This document shows, piece after piece, positions 1 through 11,408 of a stretch of DNA of 64,000 nt. Position numbers and translations under genes: made by a program. The notes beneath the pieces were generated by a model that was not told where the DNA came from, searched no databases, and saw nothing but the letters and a program-made list of their open reading frames with translations. Location of the stretch: assembly GCA_018398585.1 (NCBI GenBank), contig JAGTTD010000007.1:11269320-11333319 (forward strand), written 5' to 3'. Numbering within the stretch: position 1 is the stretch's first letter; the number at the start of each line of letters is the position of its first letter. The DNA is from Simmondsia chinensis (lineage: Eukaryota > Streptophyta > Magnoliopsida > Caryophyllales > Simmondsiaceae).

Positions 1-47
1 ATATAAGATACAACTTTGTTTAAGTAAAATACATGATATACATAATT
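1..47 (-). repeat. Copia-1 3' LTR, middle part (left edge outside window)
   Basis: These bases match 16996-17042 of the right Copia-1 LTR. The LTR resumes at 12738 after the G-A insertion. Roughly 70 bases of the LTR start lie outside the window. Confidence 0.75.
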
Positions 48-317
48 TGATGTAGCGCGTAAAATGGAAAAATTTGGGAATGAGAAGGTTCAATGACATT
101 CCCTTTAATTTTATTACGAAAATAACAAAATAAGGAGAAAAATGTGCTTGATTTCTCACAACTCGAGAAAGAGAGAAAATCCTAGAAAATTCTTGGAACT
201 AAATCTGAAATTGAATGCCTAAGCCCTAGATTTCCTCTAGCTTAAATAGAGAAGCTAATTGACTAATAATAAAACACTAAGAGATAATTATAAGACAATT
301 ACAAATAAATAAACTAA
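48..317 (-). repeat. G-A 3' LTR, first part
   Basis: Pairs with 12369-12640 in the right LTR, for example AAAACACTAAGAGATAATTA. It is interrupted at 318 by the G-B insertion. Confidence 0.85.
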
Positions 318-322
318 TCCTA

Positions 323-734
323 TGTTAAGTTTCAAGATCAAACTTGAACTTAACCTAATGGAAGTATAGAATAGAAGAGAGTTTAGATGAGAAGAGAAGG
401 GAAAGAGATGAGAAATTAGATAGAGAATCAGGTGAGAGAGAGAAACAAGATATTTTGTATTTCATTGAATGAATCTCTTACAAGAACATCTAAGATATTT
501 AAACTAACCAATTCATTACCACCGACTTAAGCATAAGCAGCCGCCACAATTGACTAGAAGCAAGACCAACCAAGCTCTAATCGACTACCTAACTAATATT
601 TGAATTTTGGCGCCTTAAAGCCTTAACACTCTTATGCTAAGAAATACAATAAAACGTAGCACTCAATTAAGCTATATGGAAGCTTATTACAATTGGACTC
701 AAAACCAACGAGACATAAAAGATGAATCATAACA
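323..734 (-). repeat. G-B 3' LTR
   Basis: Starts TGTTAAG and ends CATAACA. It matches the right copy almost base for base and is followed by a C-rich stretch that is the polypurine tract on the - strand. Confidence 0.92.
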
Positions 735-748
735 ATTCCCTCCCCCCC
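735..748 (-). promoter_or_regulatory. G-B polypurine tract
   Basis: Reads AGGGGGGGAGGGAAT on the - strand, directly before the 3' LTR. This is the expected primer site for plus-strand DNA synthesis. Confidence 0.7.
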
Positions 749-764
749 TGAAAGCATTCTTGTC

Positions 765-1960
765 TCAAGAATGAAAGGTTGGCAATTGACTCTTCAAGAA
801 CCTCATGTCCTCCCAAGAAACATCACCTTCTCCCAAGTTAACCTATTGCACGAGAACTTCTTCTACTGATCTTCCTGAAGCCTGTTGCACCCTTGAATCT
901 AGAATTGTTGCAGGTACCTGCAATAAAGCATCACTGGACCCAACTTTTGGAGGGTTAATAGAACAAGTTTTGCCTTTCTTCATTTGTTTCTTTAAGAGGG
1001 AAACATGGAACACCGGATGCACATAAGAATCAGGGGGTAATTCTAGCTTGTAGGCCACTTTTCCCAGCTTCTCAATGATTCTGTAAGGACCAAAGTAACG
1101 GGCACAAAGCTTAATGCTCTTGCGTACTACCACGGTTGCCTGCCTATGGGGTTGAAGCTTCAAATATAACATATCCCCTACTTCAAATGACTTGTCCACA
1201 CGCGTCTTATCAGCATAGTCTTCATCCTTGCTTATGCTTGTTGGAGATTGTCCTAAAGAAGTTGCACCCTCTGCCTTCTCTAAAGTACTAAATCAGATAC
1301 TTCTGAAACTGAGGAAGTAACCTTTTGCAAAACTAAGGGCGTGGGTGGCTCATATCCATATAGAGCCTTGAAGGGAGCAGTACCAATTGAAGAATGGAAG
1401 TGAGTATTGTACCAATACTCTGATAAAGATAACCATTTACCCCATACTCCTGGATTGTTGAAAACTATGCTCCTTAAATATTGCTCAATACTCTGGTTTA
1501 CACACTCAATTTGTCCATCAATCTGAGGATGGTAGGATGAGCTTAAGGCCAATGTGGTACTACCAGATTGAACAATTCTCTCCAGAAGTGACTTGTGAAA
1601 AGCTTGTCCTGATCCGAAGTAATGGATTGGGGTAATCCATGAAGTTTGTAGACATTATCAAGGAACACTCTTGCTAGTTTTTCAGCTGTAATTGGTCGAG
1701 CCAAGGCAATAAATTGGCTGAACTTGGTAAAGCGATCCACAACCACCCAAATAACCTCTTTACCCTCTGACTTCGATAAGCTTTCAATTCCATACTTACA
1801 TGCTGCCAAGCACCATCCGGAATAGGTAAAGGCTGGAGAAGACCTTGGTACTTATTGTCACCACTCTTAGTTTGTTGGCAAATCTCGCAGGTTTGAATAA
1901 ATTCCTTCACATCTTTCTTCATACCCGACCAGCTGAAGTACCCTTTAAGCCTTTGGTAAG
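765..1960 (-). pseudogene. G-B integrase and chromodomain (broken)
   Basis: Fragments in several frames give the HHCC zinc-binding end (CEICQQTKSG near 1875), the catalytic core with YHPQIDGQIE near 1510-1530, and the C-terminal HPVFHVSLLKK near 1010. The last part is a chromodomain: EVLVQ, then a TAG where the family usually has tryptophan, then VNLGEGDVSWED to a stop at 765. Integrase would insert the DNA copy and the chromodomain would steer it to heterochromatin. Two or more frameshifts (around 1200-1280 and 1550-1670) and the stop make it non-functional. Confidence 0.8.
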
Positions 1961-1985
1961 TTCCTTCTATGCCAGAATGGCCTCC

Positions 1986-2684
1986 CTAAGCAGAGTCATG
2001 AGATGCACTAATGACATGCTGTCTCAAATCCGAAGAAGAACCAACGTACAACTTGCCAGTCAATCTGATAAATCCCTTGACAACAGACAATTCAGCATTA
2101 GGAGCAAGGGTGTTGGATCTGTTAATGCTGAAGGGAGTAACACATTCTTGTGCAAAGTTGTCATTCTCATGTGACTTGTACACTTCTTCCATCCAGGCTG
2201 GAAGCACCAATGATACAGCTCCACAAGAACCATATTCAGCTTCTTCCATTCTTCGAGATAAAATATCTGCTGCTTGGTTCTCTTTCCCCTTCTTGTACTC
2301 AACTGCGTAATCAAGACCCAACATCTTCTTTTAACTTTTCTTCTGAATCCTGGTAATGATCTTTTGTTCTAACAGATACTTCAAACTTTGATGATCTGTT
2401 CTAATGATAAATCGATGGCCTTCCAAATAGTGTCTCCACTTATAAACTGCTAGAAGAATTGCAAGATATTCCTTTTCATATGTGGACAACTCCTTATGCT
2501 TAAGACTTAAAGCTTGGCTAAGGTAGGCTATCGGTCTTCCTTTCTAAGATAACACAGCCTCAATACCACTTCCACAAGCATCCGTTTCTAACACAAATTT
2601 CTCCTTAAAGTCAGGCATTACCAGGACTGGAGCTGCACACAAGGCTATCCACAAGGCTTCAAAAGCATCTTGAGCGTTATCTAA
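1986..2684 (-). pseudogene. G-B RNase H (broken)
   Basis: The - strand shows the RNase H core ([14 protein letters not shown], then RTDHQSLKYLLEQ) and the connection segment YKKGKENQAADILSRR before integrase. It would degrade the RNA strand during reverse transcription. Stops lie near 2685 (between RT and RNase H), 2545 and 2330. It is continuous in position with the RT at 2685-3356. Confidence 0.75.
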
Positions 2685-3356
2685 TCATTTGAAGGCATCT
2701 TTCTTCCAGAGATCAGTTAGTGGCTTAGTAATTGCTCCATAACCAGCCACGAACTTCCTGTAGTAACCTATCAATCCCAAAAAACCTCTTAACTGCTTGA
2801 GTGTAACTGGAGTTGGCCACTCTTTTATAGCCTGAACTTTAGAAGGGTCTGTAGAAACACCTCCATGAGAAATCACATGTCCTAAGTACTCTATTTGTGA
2901 TTGAGCAAAAGAGCACTTAGTCAATTTGGCATAACGCTTGTGACTGCGTATCACTAAGAACACTTCTCTCAGGTGTCCCAAATGTTCCTCCAAGGTTGGG
3001 CTGTAAATCAAGATGTCATCAAAGAACACCAACACAAATCTCCTTAAGAACTGTTTGAAGACATCATTCATCACTGCCTGAAAATTAGCTGGAGCATTAG
3101 TTAATCCAAAAGGCGTAACGACGAACTCATAATGCCCATGATGAGTTCTAAAGGTAGCCTTATAAATGTCTTGCTCCTTCACCCTGATCTGATGATAGCC
3201 CTGCCTCAAGTCCATCTTGGAGAGGAAATGTGCACCATGAAGCTCATCTAAAAGATCATCAATAACTAGTATAGGAAATTTGTCCTTGACTGTAAGCGAG
3301 CTAAGATGCTTATAGTCAATGAACATCCTGGCCGCGCAATGCTTATTCTTAACCAA
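2685..3356 (-). pseudogene. G-B reverse transcriptase (long intact segment)
   Basis: This 223-residue stretch covers the RT core. It has MDLRQGYHQIRV (catalytic motif A), TPFGLTNAPANFQ (motif B), the active site FFDDILIYS (motif C), YLGHVIS and the thumb LRGFLGLIGYYRKF. All catalytic aspartates are present, the best preserved RT of the gypsy copies here. The upstream palm start (3357-3440) is in another frame or stopped, and the element as a whole is dead. Confidence 0.85.
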
Positions 3357-3443
3357 GATAATGGGGGAAGCAAAAGGATTGCAGCTTTGTCGAATGAAGC
3401 AAGTCTTGAGTAATTCTTCAACCTGCCTTTCTATCTCAGTTTT

Positions 3444-4259
3444 CTAAGAATGTGGACATTTGTAAGGCCTGAACTTCACAAGTTCTGAATTTGGTTTAAG
3501 AGGGATTGCATGACCCAAGTTCCTTGTTGGAGGCAATGAATCTGGTTGCTCAAACAGATCATTGAACTCCTTAATCAAAGCTTGCATTTCAAGATAAGAT
3601 TGCTTTCCCAATTCAGTATGTGAGATTGCAAACAACTATCCAACCCATTGATAAGCCTTTCCTGATTCGTCCACTAAAATTCTTGCCACTTAACAGCTGA
3701 AGTTGAGCCTGATCAACCATGCCCTGCAATTTCACAGTAGATCCTTGCCTCTCAAAGGACACAATTAATTGGGCAAAATCAAGGACAACAGGACTGAAGG
3801 ATCTCATCTAATCCACATTAAGAACCATGTCACAACCTCCCAATGGCAAGATCAATTGAACCCTAGACATTTAGTCTGAGTAAGGATGGACTTCCCATCT
3901 GCCATAGTTACGGCTAAAGGATGAGTCTTGATCATTTCATCTCCATCCTTCCTAACCACCTTTGGATCAATGAAGCTGTGAGTACTACCACTATCTATCA
4001 AGATCACAATGGCTTTCTTGCCTGCTTGCCCTTTGATTCTTATGGTGTTATGAGCTCCATTTCTAGTTAATGCCTTCATTGAAATCTCCACTTCATCATC
4101 TAGAGACTCATTAGGTGAATCTTGTTCAGAACTATCCATTTCAACCTCTATTTTTTCATCTTCAGATTCATCATCTGCAACAGCTCCTCTTGCTGACATA
4201 AAAAACCTAGGATTGCATTTGTGTTCAAAGTAATAACGCTGATTACATTTGAAACACAA
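3444..4259 (-). pseudogene. G-B zinc knuckle and aspartic protease (broken)
   Basis: The knuckle CFKCNQRYYFEHKC (C-x2-C-x7-H-x-C) opens the segment near 4259. The protease active site ILIDSGSTHSFID lies near 3970-4010 with its aspartate intact. The downstream part (3613-3807, then 3444-3635) reaches toward RT in other frames. The protease would cut the gag-pol polyprotein. Confidence 0.75.
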
Positions 4260-4262
4260 TTT

Positions 4263-6020
4263 TTAGGCCTTCTTCTCATCAGAACGAACAGACCTTGACC
4301 TCACTAATCGCTTCTGTTGTTGATGAAAACTACTGCCTCTGTTCCTTGGCCCCTCATTGGATGCAAGAACCGTAGCTTCAGACAATTTAGCCTTAGCATA
4401 GGATTTTGATAAAGTTCTTGGACCAATTGCCTTGACAAGGTTCTTAATCTTTGGCGTTAAGCCACTAATGAACCTGGACACATAATATGATTCAGTGTTT
4501 GTGTTCTCTGCGGTTCTATCGACGAGACTCATGCGCACCTTTTCTTCGCCTGTTCCTTTTCTACCTCGGTCTGGAGCTCTGTCACTCCGAGTACATCTAT
4601 TGCTTGGCCTACCCATTCTTGGGACGATCTTGTCACTTGGGCTGCTCAGCATCTCAGGGGGCGAGAGATTGGCAGTATCATTGCTCGACTCTGCCTCTCT
4701 GTGACTGTGTATACTATCTGGTACGAGCGCAACCTTCGGGTTCAGGGATCTCAGTCCAGATCAGTTGCGGCCATACGAGAGGAGATTACGGGTTTGGTCA
4801 GGAGCCGCTTACTTGCTGCTCCTTCGTTCAGAGGAGCTCATCGTCACACCTCCTTGTTTCGGCACTGGGGTTTTGCGTCTTAGTTTCCTCTTTGTTCCCT
4901 TAGTTGTACTTTGGTTGTTTTTGTATGGACTTTGTCTGGAATTTTTTGACGTTTCATATTTGTAGGCTTCGGCCGTGTCCTGGGTTATGCCCCTTGTAGT
5001 TTGTACTATTTTTCATTTCATCTATATATTTCGTTGACCTACCAAAAAAAAAATGATTTAGTGGCCTGAGGATAAGTAGAGATCATACGAGCCCTTAGGT
5101 TCTCGAATCTTGTCATATACTCTCTCACAGAGGTAACTTACACTACCTTGTTGAAGTTATCCACTATGTCACTGAAGTCCTCATCTCCATAACGCTCATA
5201 GAGTTCTTCCACAAATTCAGCCTAAGACAATGAAGGATTACTTTTCAAAAGGCTATAAAACCATACCTCGTGATCTCCTTAGAGGTAAATAGTAGCTAGT
5301 TCAACCTTCTCGGCTTCGTTGATGTGATAAAAATGAAAGTCCTGATCACATCTTCTAATCCATGACTGAGGCTATTTACCATCGAAAGGTTCTATTTGAA
5401 TCCTTGGCTGCCTAACACTGCCACTTCTATTATTGGCTGAAGCATCGTTTGTTCCAGAATTCAGATGTTGCATCTTATCTGGTGGACGATCAGATTGTCT
5501 AAGAGTCACACTTGTAGCTCGAGATAGTACTGGATCAAGAGGTTGATCCTGTTTGTTCCGCTGCCACACTGGCTGCCTGAGGTTGCACATGATCCTATTG
5601 TGCAGTTGCCACACTAGCTGCCTGAGGTTACACCACCTCTGGAGGTCGAGCCCGTTGGCTCGCAGCTAACAAAATTCCAACACCTGAAGACGCATTCTGT
5701 CTATTGATCTGAGTCCGCAGTTCAACAAACTTCTCCTCAAAATGTTGTGATTGCTGAATCAATTGATCAAGATTCTTTTGATCCTACTCTAGCTATAATT
5801 GCTGCATTCCAGTGAACATTTCCTCCATTCGATTGCTCAATTGATCAGTTGTAACAAACTTAGCTCTTGCTGCAGCATTGGCACCAGCAACCGAAGCATA
5901 AGATAGATTCGTAGCAGCATTTGCATTTCCTGATTGAGTTGTAACACCACCAGCCATTGATTCTTTCTCCTTGCACTTTGCCAGCTCCAATCCACCACAA
6001 ATTTGCTCGATCGGCAGCAC
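4263..6020 (-). pseudogene. G-B gag (broken, split by a LINE)
   Basis: The N-terminus at 5793-6020 has the coiled segment SNRMEEMFTGMQQL. The middle (5372-5614) ends in the family motif RIQIEPFDGK, followed in other frames by the capsid signature WIRRC. The C-terminal capsid part (ESYYVSRFISGL, 4263-4500) follows after the LINE. It would form the particle shell and bind RNA. The LINE at 4498-5052 sits between the two capsid halves with an 11-bp target duplication. Confidence 0.75.
4498..5052 (+). mobile_element. LINE-1: 5'-truncated L1-type LINE inside G-B gag
   Basis: A 555-bp insertion on the + strand ends in a 10-base poly(A) and is flanked by ATGATTCAGTG (4487-4497) and ATGATTTAGTG (5053-5063), a target duplication with one mismatch. 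One frame reads TWDDLVTWAAQHLRG and then TVYTIWYERN, the C-terminal zinc-finger-like region of plant L1 reverse transcriptases. The coding end near 4883 is followed by about 160 bases of 3' UTR. Only the RT tail is present, as expected for an incompletely copied LINE. Confidence 0.85.
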
Positions 6021-6024
6021 CTAG

Positions 6025-6037
6025 GCTCTGATACCAA
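6025..6037 (-). promoter_or_regulatory. G-B primer-binding site (tRNA-iMet)
   Basis: Reads TGGTATCAGAGCC on the - strand, one base inside the 5' LTR end, complementary to the 3' end of initiator tRNA-Met. Confidence 0.9.
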
Positions 6038-6038
6038 T

Positions 6039-6450
6039 TGTTAAGTTTCAAGATTAAATTTGGACTTAACCCAGTGGAAGTATAGGATAGAATAGAGTTT
6101 AGATGAGAAGAGAAGGGAAAGAGATGAGAAATTAGAGAGACAATTAGGGGAGAGAGAGAAACAAGATATTTTGTATTTCATTGAATGAATCTCTTACAAG
6201 AAGATCTAAGCTATTTAAACTAACCAATTCATTACAACTGACTTAAGCATAAGCAGCCGCCCCAATTGACTAGAAGCAAGACCAACCAAGCTCTAACCGA
6301 CTACCTAACTAATATTTGAATTTTGGTGCCTTCAAGCCTTAAGACTCTTATGCTGAGAAATACAATAAAACTTAGCACTCAATTAAGCTATATGGAAGCT
6401 TATTACAATTGGACTCAAAACCAACAAGACATAGAAGATGAATCATAAAA
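6039..6450 (-). repeat. G-B 5' LTR
   Basis: Starts TGTTAAG. It matches 323-734, with the terminal CATAACA of the other copy changed to CATAAAA. Confidence 0.92.
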
Positions 6451-6455
6451 TCCTA

Positions 6456-6560
6456 CTAAAACTCAAATTTCCCATCAGCCGCGTCTTCGTATTTGCCAAC
6501 CCTGTACCCGCCAACCCTTGTACCCTCCAATCATTCCATGCCGCTTAATGGGCTGCATAA
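6456..6560 (-). repeat. G-A 3' LTR, second part
   Basis: Resumes the G-A LTR after G-B. CTACTAAAACTCAAAT and CCAATCATTCCATG pair with 12640-12715 in the right LTR. It ends GGCTGCATAA. Confidence 0.8.
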
Positions 6561-7282
6561 TCCTCCATGTGTGGGAAAAAATTCACCCTTAAAGTCGCTA
6601 AAAGGTCAGCAGGAGTGTCGTCACCAAAATAAGGAACAAGGTGCTTGACATTGAACACGTCGGAAGTCCTCATACATGTTGGAAATTGAAGACGGTAAGC
6701 ATTGTCATTGCCTTTCTCAAGGACTGCCAAGGGACCTATCTTCCGAGCCGTTAGCTTGTTGTACTCCCATGTCGGGGGCTGCTCTCGTGTCAATATGGCC
6801 CAGACTTTGTCGCCAACTTGGAATTGGACTGCGCGGTGTCTCTTGTCACTTGCCGTCTTGTACTTGGTGTAGCTTCTAGAAGCCGAGCTCTGGTTTGCTT
6901 GTGAATGTCTTAAAGGCTGGAGATCAAGTCTTCTGCCTTCCCATTTGGGTGAGTCAGATCTGGTATAGGCGCCAAGTCTATCGGGCAAACGTGGTACAAA
7001 GCCGTAAACAACTCTAAATGGTGAGAAACTCGTGCTCCTGCTAACCGAACTATTGTAGGAAAAATGCTCCTGGTATAGCTTTGACTTGCATTTCCTAGTG
7101 TTGTCGGCAACAAGACATCGGAGAAGGTTGCCTAGTGAACGGTTGGTGACCTCGGTTTGTCCATCCGTTTGATGATGATGGACTGTGCTAAAGGCGAGCG
7201 AAGTGTTCGCCAACCTCCACAACGTCTTCCGGAAGTAGTTGACGAACTTGACATCCCTATCGGAAACAATACTAGTCGGCAA
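6545..7282 (-). pseudogene. G-A integrase, C-terminal half (open)
   Basis: A 245-residue open stretch begins inside the catalytic core at TSIVSDRDVKF (second catalytic aspartate) and continues through HHHQTDGQTEVTNR (catalytic glutamate), FRVVYGFVPRLP and the C-terminal SDVFNVKHLVPYF. It ends at the LTR. The N-terminal half (7283-7930) is frameshifted. The VVYGFVPR wording fits the CRM/Galadriel side of the chromoviruses, and no classical chromodomain is visible. The ATG is an internal methionine, not a real start. Confidence 0.8.
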
Positions 7283-7930
7283 CCCATATAGCTTGTATAC
7301 CTCTTAGAAATATAGACCCGCCACATGTATGGCATCAGCAGCCTTCTTGCACCCGATGAAGTGTGCCATCTTAGAAAAACAATCCATTACCACAAAGATT
7401 GAGTCAACTCCTTTTTTCCTCTGTAATCCCAGCACGAAATCCATGCTCACGTCTATCCACGGCTGACTTGGAATCGGTAAAAGTGGGTTTAAAGGCGCCT
7501 GCGTTGGTCACTCTGCCCTTCGATACCGGACATATACGGCTATGCTTGACAAACCTCTCAACTTCCCTGTGCAAAGTTGGCCTGAAATAGTTAGCGGTAA
7601 TGAGCTGTAGCTTCTTATCTCATCCCACATGCCCTGCGATGTGTTTCTCCTTGACAATCTCAAGCCGTAGACTCGAATCCGGAACACAAAGTTAATTTCT
7701 CCTGAAAAGGAATCCATCATGAATAGAATAACCGGGAGCAGAACTGGATTGTTCCTCTCGCCATATCTCGCCAAAAGTTGGATAATCCTGGTACTGATCC
7801 GCCAACTGATCAAATTCGGTCATGGTAACTCAGTGTTGAGAAAGAAGGAGACTCCGCCTACTCAGAGCATCCGCCACTTTGTTCAACATGTTGACTTGTG
7901 CTTGATGACGAAGTGGAAGAGCTGTATGTA
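7283..7930 (-). pseudogene. G-A integrase N-terminal half and RNase H end (degraded)
   Basis: Different frames give LNKVADALSRRSLL near 7870 (end of RNase H), then a zinc-binding region (HREVERFVKHSRICPVSKG near 7520-7570) and a first core segment with several stops and frameshifts. It lies directly left of the plastid insertion. Confidence 0.6.
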
Positions 7931-7938
7931 ACTTGCCC

Positions 7939-9430
7939 ACGAACTTCTAAGACTTGTTCCACTTTTGGAAGACTTGCATTATATCACCGGACCTCGATTT
8001 TTCATATATAAATGTAACTAATGTATCCCCTTCGTAAACGATTTCCCCATAATGCCCATGAACAGTTGCTCCTGGGGTGGCCAAATAGGACTTAGCTAAT
8101 CTTATTACTACAGAGTCAATCTGAACAACTAGAACTTGACCCAATTTTAAGCGTAGTCTATTTTGGGCTATACATACATTTTCACAAACAAATTGTCCAA
8201 GACTAATTTTTGTAGATGTCTCATCACAAAAATTGTACTGAAAATACCAATTCAATTTGAATGGATTCAAAATAATGTTACTGCATGGATTCAGATTATA
8301 AATTCTCCACTTTTCATCCATTAAATAATATTTAAGTACTTGAAAAGTTTGTTTGAAATTATCAAGTTGCAAATAGTTAGTTACCAAGATCTGATTATGA
8401 GTTATTAAACGGAAAAATGAAAAAAAATTCGCAATTGGAAGGATTGTTCTTAAAGGGCCCAACAAATTTATAATTGGAATCGGGGGATTTTCTTTAATTG
8501 ATTCTTTGTGATATGTTACACCGTTGAATAGACCCATTCGAAAACAATTGGATGATGACAAAATTAGAAAAGATTGGCATTCCTTATTTCTATTCAACAA
8601 TGTACGGGCAGTTCCTTGATTTTGTGTAAATGATTGTTGAAGTCTTGCCTTTGAATAAATGGAATAAAAGGGATTCATATCGGTACGATCTGATCCATTA
8701 TCATAAAAGAATCCTGAACCTAATGGATCATTCCTTTTTCCAGTATACAAAATTGCGGATTTCACTAAATCGATCCTTAGAAAATCTCGAATCATACCAT
8801 TTGTCTTACTTCAACAAAAGAAGCACGGGCCTCTTTGATAGAAGAACTTTTTTTGTCTTGGTCCCAATTCAATACTAAACAAGTCCGAACTAATTGAATA
8901 CTTGTGTCATAAATTTCCCGACTGGGTTTGCCATTTCCATAAAGGATATAATTGACAACTTGAAGTTGCGCATTATCCCTTTCCTGCAACAGATCCTGAG
9001 GGAACAGTGTTGCTAAATTTATAACGTCCATTATTTCATATGTGACTACGGGTCGAACCAAAATAAAATACTTTTTCTTGGTAGGTGTGATCCGTTGGAC
9101 ATAGATCCAATTTTTCGAATTTTTGGATTCCTTGGGATTTGTTTTTCCCCTTCTGGGTGGTATCAAAATTCCGCTGTGTCGGGATACCTTATCTGTCTCT
9201 CCAGGAAAATGGATATCTCCTGAAAAAAATTTTAAGTTCAATCTTTTTTTTTTCCCCTCTCCACTCGGACAACTCTGCCTACTCGACTTCTTGTATTTAA
9301 AGTGATTTGTGTATCTACTCCAATAATACTATCGTTTCGTACCATTATGGAAGAAGATTCGGGTAAGATATGCACTTCCTCGGGAATGAAAAAAAAACCG
9401 ATCTACTTTCATTTGCATTTGAGAGCTTAT
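7939..9430 (-). pseudogene. rpoC2: Nuclear plastid DNA (NUPT): rpoC2 fragment inside G-A
   Basis: The - strand encodes a long internal part of the plastid RNA polymerase beta'' subunit. Recognisable motifs are [85 protein letters not shown] and [11 protein letters not shown]. Two open parts (8792-9241 and 7947-8795) are joined by a stop or frame break near 8795. Single-base slips near 7975 and 9245 put the ends out of frame. It was copied from the chloroplast into G-A between RNase H and integrase. It cannot make a polymerase here: it is a fragment without a plastid promoter and is out of frame. Confidence 0.93.
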
Positions 9431-9432
9431 CC

Positions 9433-9887
9433 TAGGTACTGATGTACTTGAGGGCCACATTGTCGGAGTATAAGATGAACTCCTGATTGGCTAAGTATGA
9501 ATTCCAGTGCTTCAGTGCTCTTACCAATATGTACAACTCAAGGTTGTAAGTTGAGTAGTTCAACCTACTCCCATCAAGTTTCTCACTAAAGTATGCGACA
9601 GGACTCCCGTCTTGACTAAGCATAGCGCCAATGCCTGTTTTGAAGGCATCCATGTGCAGTTCAAACCTCTTGTGGAAATTCGGTAAGGCTAATACTCGGG
9701 CTGTCGTCAACCTTCTCTTTACCTCTTCAAAGGCGACATCTGCTGGTGGAGTCCAGACAGAGGAACTCTTCTTCATGTAATCAGTAATTGGCGTCATGAT
9801 GGAGCTGAAGTTTTGAATAAAGCGTCTATAGAATGACGCCAAGCCGTAAAACTCCTGACTTCCCCAATGGTCCTCGGCTGAGGCCAA
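9433..9887 (-). pseudogene. G-A RT thumb and RNase H (open, truncated)
   Basis: A 151-residue frame contains FYGLASFYRRFIQNFSSI (RT thumb), ELHMDAFKTGIGAMLSQDG (RNase H start), SRLNYSTYNLELY and LYSDNVALKYIST. It stops exactly at the plastid DNA junction, and the rest of RNase H lies on the far side at about 7930. About ten codons expected between the two sides are missing, so the insertion came with a small deletion. Confidence 0.8.
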
Positions 9888-10727
9888 ACTCGAGTTGCCG
9901 CTATCTTTCTTTCATCAGCTGATATACCGTCCTTGGACACAACAAACCCAAAGAAGGTGACCTTGTCCCTCATGAACTCACACTTCTTTAAGGCGATGAA
10001 TAGGTATTGCTCTCATAAGGTACTTAAGATGTCTTTGAGATGCGCCAAGTGCTCATTTCTGCTCTGATTCTAGATCAAGATATCGTCAAAGTAGATGACG
10101 ACATACTTCCCAATGAACGATCGAAGGACTTGGTTCATAAACCGCATGAAGGTACTAGGTGCGTTTGACAGACGGAATGGCATCACAAGCCATTCATACA
10201 ATCCCTCTCGAGTCTTGAAGGCGGTTTTCCACTCATCTCCAGGTGAGATTCAAATCTGATGGCACCTGCTCTTTAAATCCAGCTTTGTGAATAACGTTGA
10301 ATTCTGCAATTGATCAAGCAAGTCATTCGGCCTGGGAATGGGCACCTCTATTGTCAACATACATCCGCCAACTACCATCCTTCTTTAGCATCAACAGAGC
10401 CGGCACTGCACAAGGGCTCAAGCTCCCCTTGATAAACCCTTTCGTGAGAAGCTCCTTCACTTGGTGTCTCTACTCCTCATGCTTTGATTGGACTCATTCA
10501 GTAGCCAGGTCTATCCGGCACAGCTGCACCCAACATCAGATCAATGCGGTGCTGTATGTCTCGCAATGGCAATAGCGGATCCGGTAACTCCTCTGGAAAT
10601 ACATTAGTGTACTCACTCAACCTCACTCGGTATCTCGCCTAGGCTTACCTTACCCTCCTTCCCAATCAACACAAAGACCATCTTGGTGTCGCCAACCTCC
10701 TTGGCGAACATAGCTCGTCCATGTATA
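9888..10727 (-). pseudogene. G-A reverse transcriptase palm (frameshifted)
   Basis: The active site [11 protein letters not shown] lies near 10078-10110 with both aspartates present, but a TAG follows at once. KCEFMRDKVTFFGFVVSKDG is seen near 9930-9990. The 5' palm (10150-10700) has several frame changes. It is continuous with the RNase H on the left and the protease on the right. Confidence 0.65.
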
Positions 10728-11408
10728 CTACGGGTGTTGAGCTGTTAAGGCTCTCGGCACCTCATCCTTCTTGGGTAACAAGATAATCTTCGTCCCCTTG
10801 AAGATGATGCTATACGTGTTCTTCCTTTCTTCATGGATGGAACTCCTATCATATTGCCATGGGCACCTCAATAATAGGTGGTAAACATCAATGGTGTCTA
10901 TGTCACACCAAACTCCATCCTTGTACTTCGACCCAATCAAAAAATTGACCAAGCATCGTTTAGACACGGTTACGTGGTTTCCCTTCTTGAGCCATGAGAG
11001 CTTGTATGGGCTTGGATGTGATTCAGTCCTCAACCCCAGCTTGGCGACTGCTTCCTCGAAAATTACGTTCTCACAACTCCCCGAGTCTATCATCATGCAG
11101 CACACTCTACTACCAATGATGCAGGTAGTTTGGAAAATGTTATTCCGCAACCATTTATCTCCCGATTCTTTTCTTGGCGCAAAGCAAGCGCACTTGACCA
11201 CAAGTAGGCGTCCTTCGTCACCTACCACAACATCCTTTTCCGGTGGCGCCAACTCAATTTGGGTTTCTACCTCTCTAACCCCACCATCCTCTCTGTGGAG
11301 CTCCTCAATATAAAGTCCCTTGCTGGGTCTATCAACCTTATGACACTCAGCAGCATGGTGCCCTATCTCTCCACACTTGAAGCAATAGGTCCTTGACGTA
11401 CCTGCCAA
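10728..11408 (-). pseudogene. G-A zinc knuckle and protease (226-residue open segment)
   Basis: Begins in the gag tail with the knuckle CFKCGEIGHHAAEC (C-x2-C-x4-H-x4-C). A linker follows, then the protease active site MIDSGSCENVIFEEAV and a protease body ending in LLRCPWQYDR and KIILLPKKDE. SGSCENV and PWQYDR are the wording of CRM-like elements. It is open over 226 codons, but the flanking gag and RT are broken. Confidence 0.8.

Larger units (their letters stand above)
323..6450 (-). mobile_element. G-B: Ty3/gypsy chromovirus-type retrotransposon
   Basis: Two near-identical 412-bp LTRs (323-734 and 6039-6450) are bounded by the perfect 5-bp duplication TCCTA at 318-322 and 6451-6455. A PBS lies at 6025-6037 and a polypurine tract at 735-748. 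Reading leftwards the element has gag, CCHC knuckle, protease, RT, RNase H, integrase and a chromodomain. The structure is full length (6.1 kb), but gag carries a LINE and most ORFs have stops. G-E (42284-47529) is a relative with a similar gag and LTR. Confidence 0.92.

Noticed and set aside
4487..4965. Multi-exon host gene on + in the 4.5-5.0 kb region
   Set aside because: Target duplication and poly(A) show a LINE fragment; the protein is the LINE RT tail.
7947..9241. Functional plastid RNA polymerase gene (rpoC2) and a plastid contig
   Set aside because: Only an internal part is present, with stop and frame breaks, and both ends join retrotransposon DNA. It is nuclear plastid DNA.
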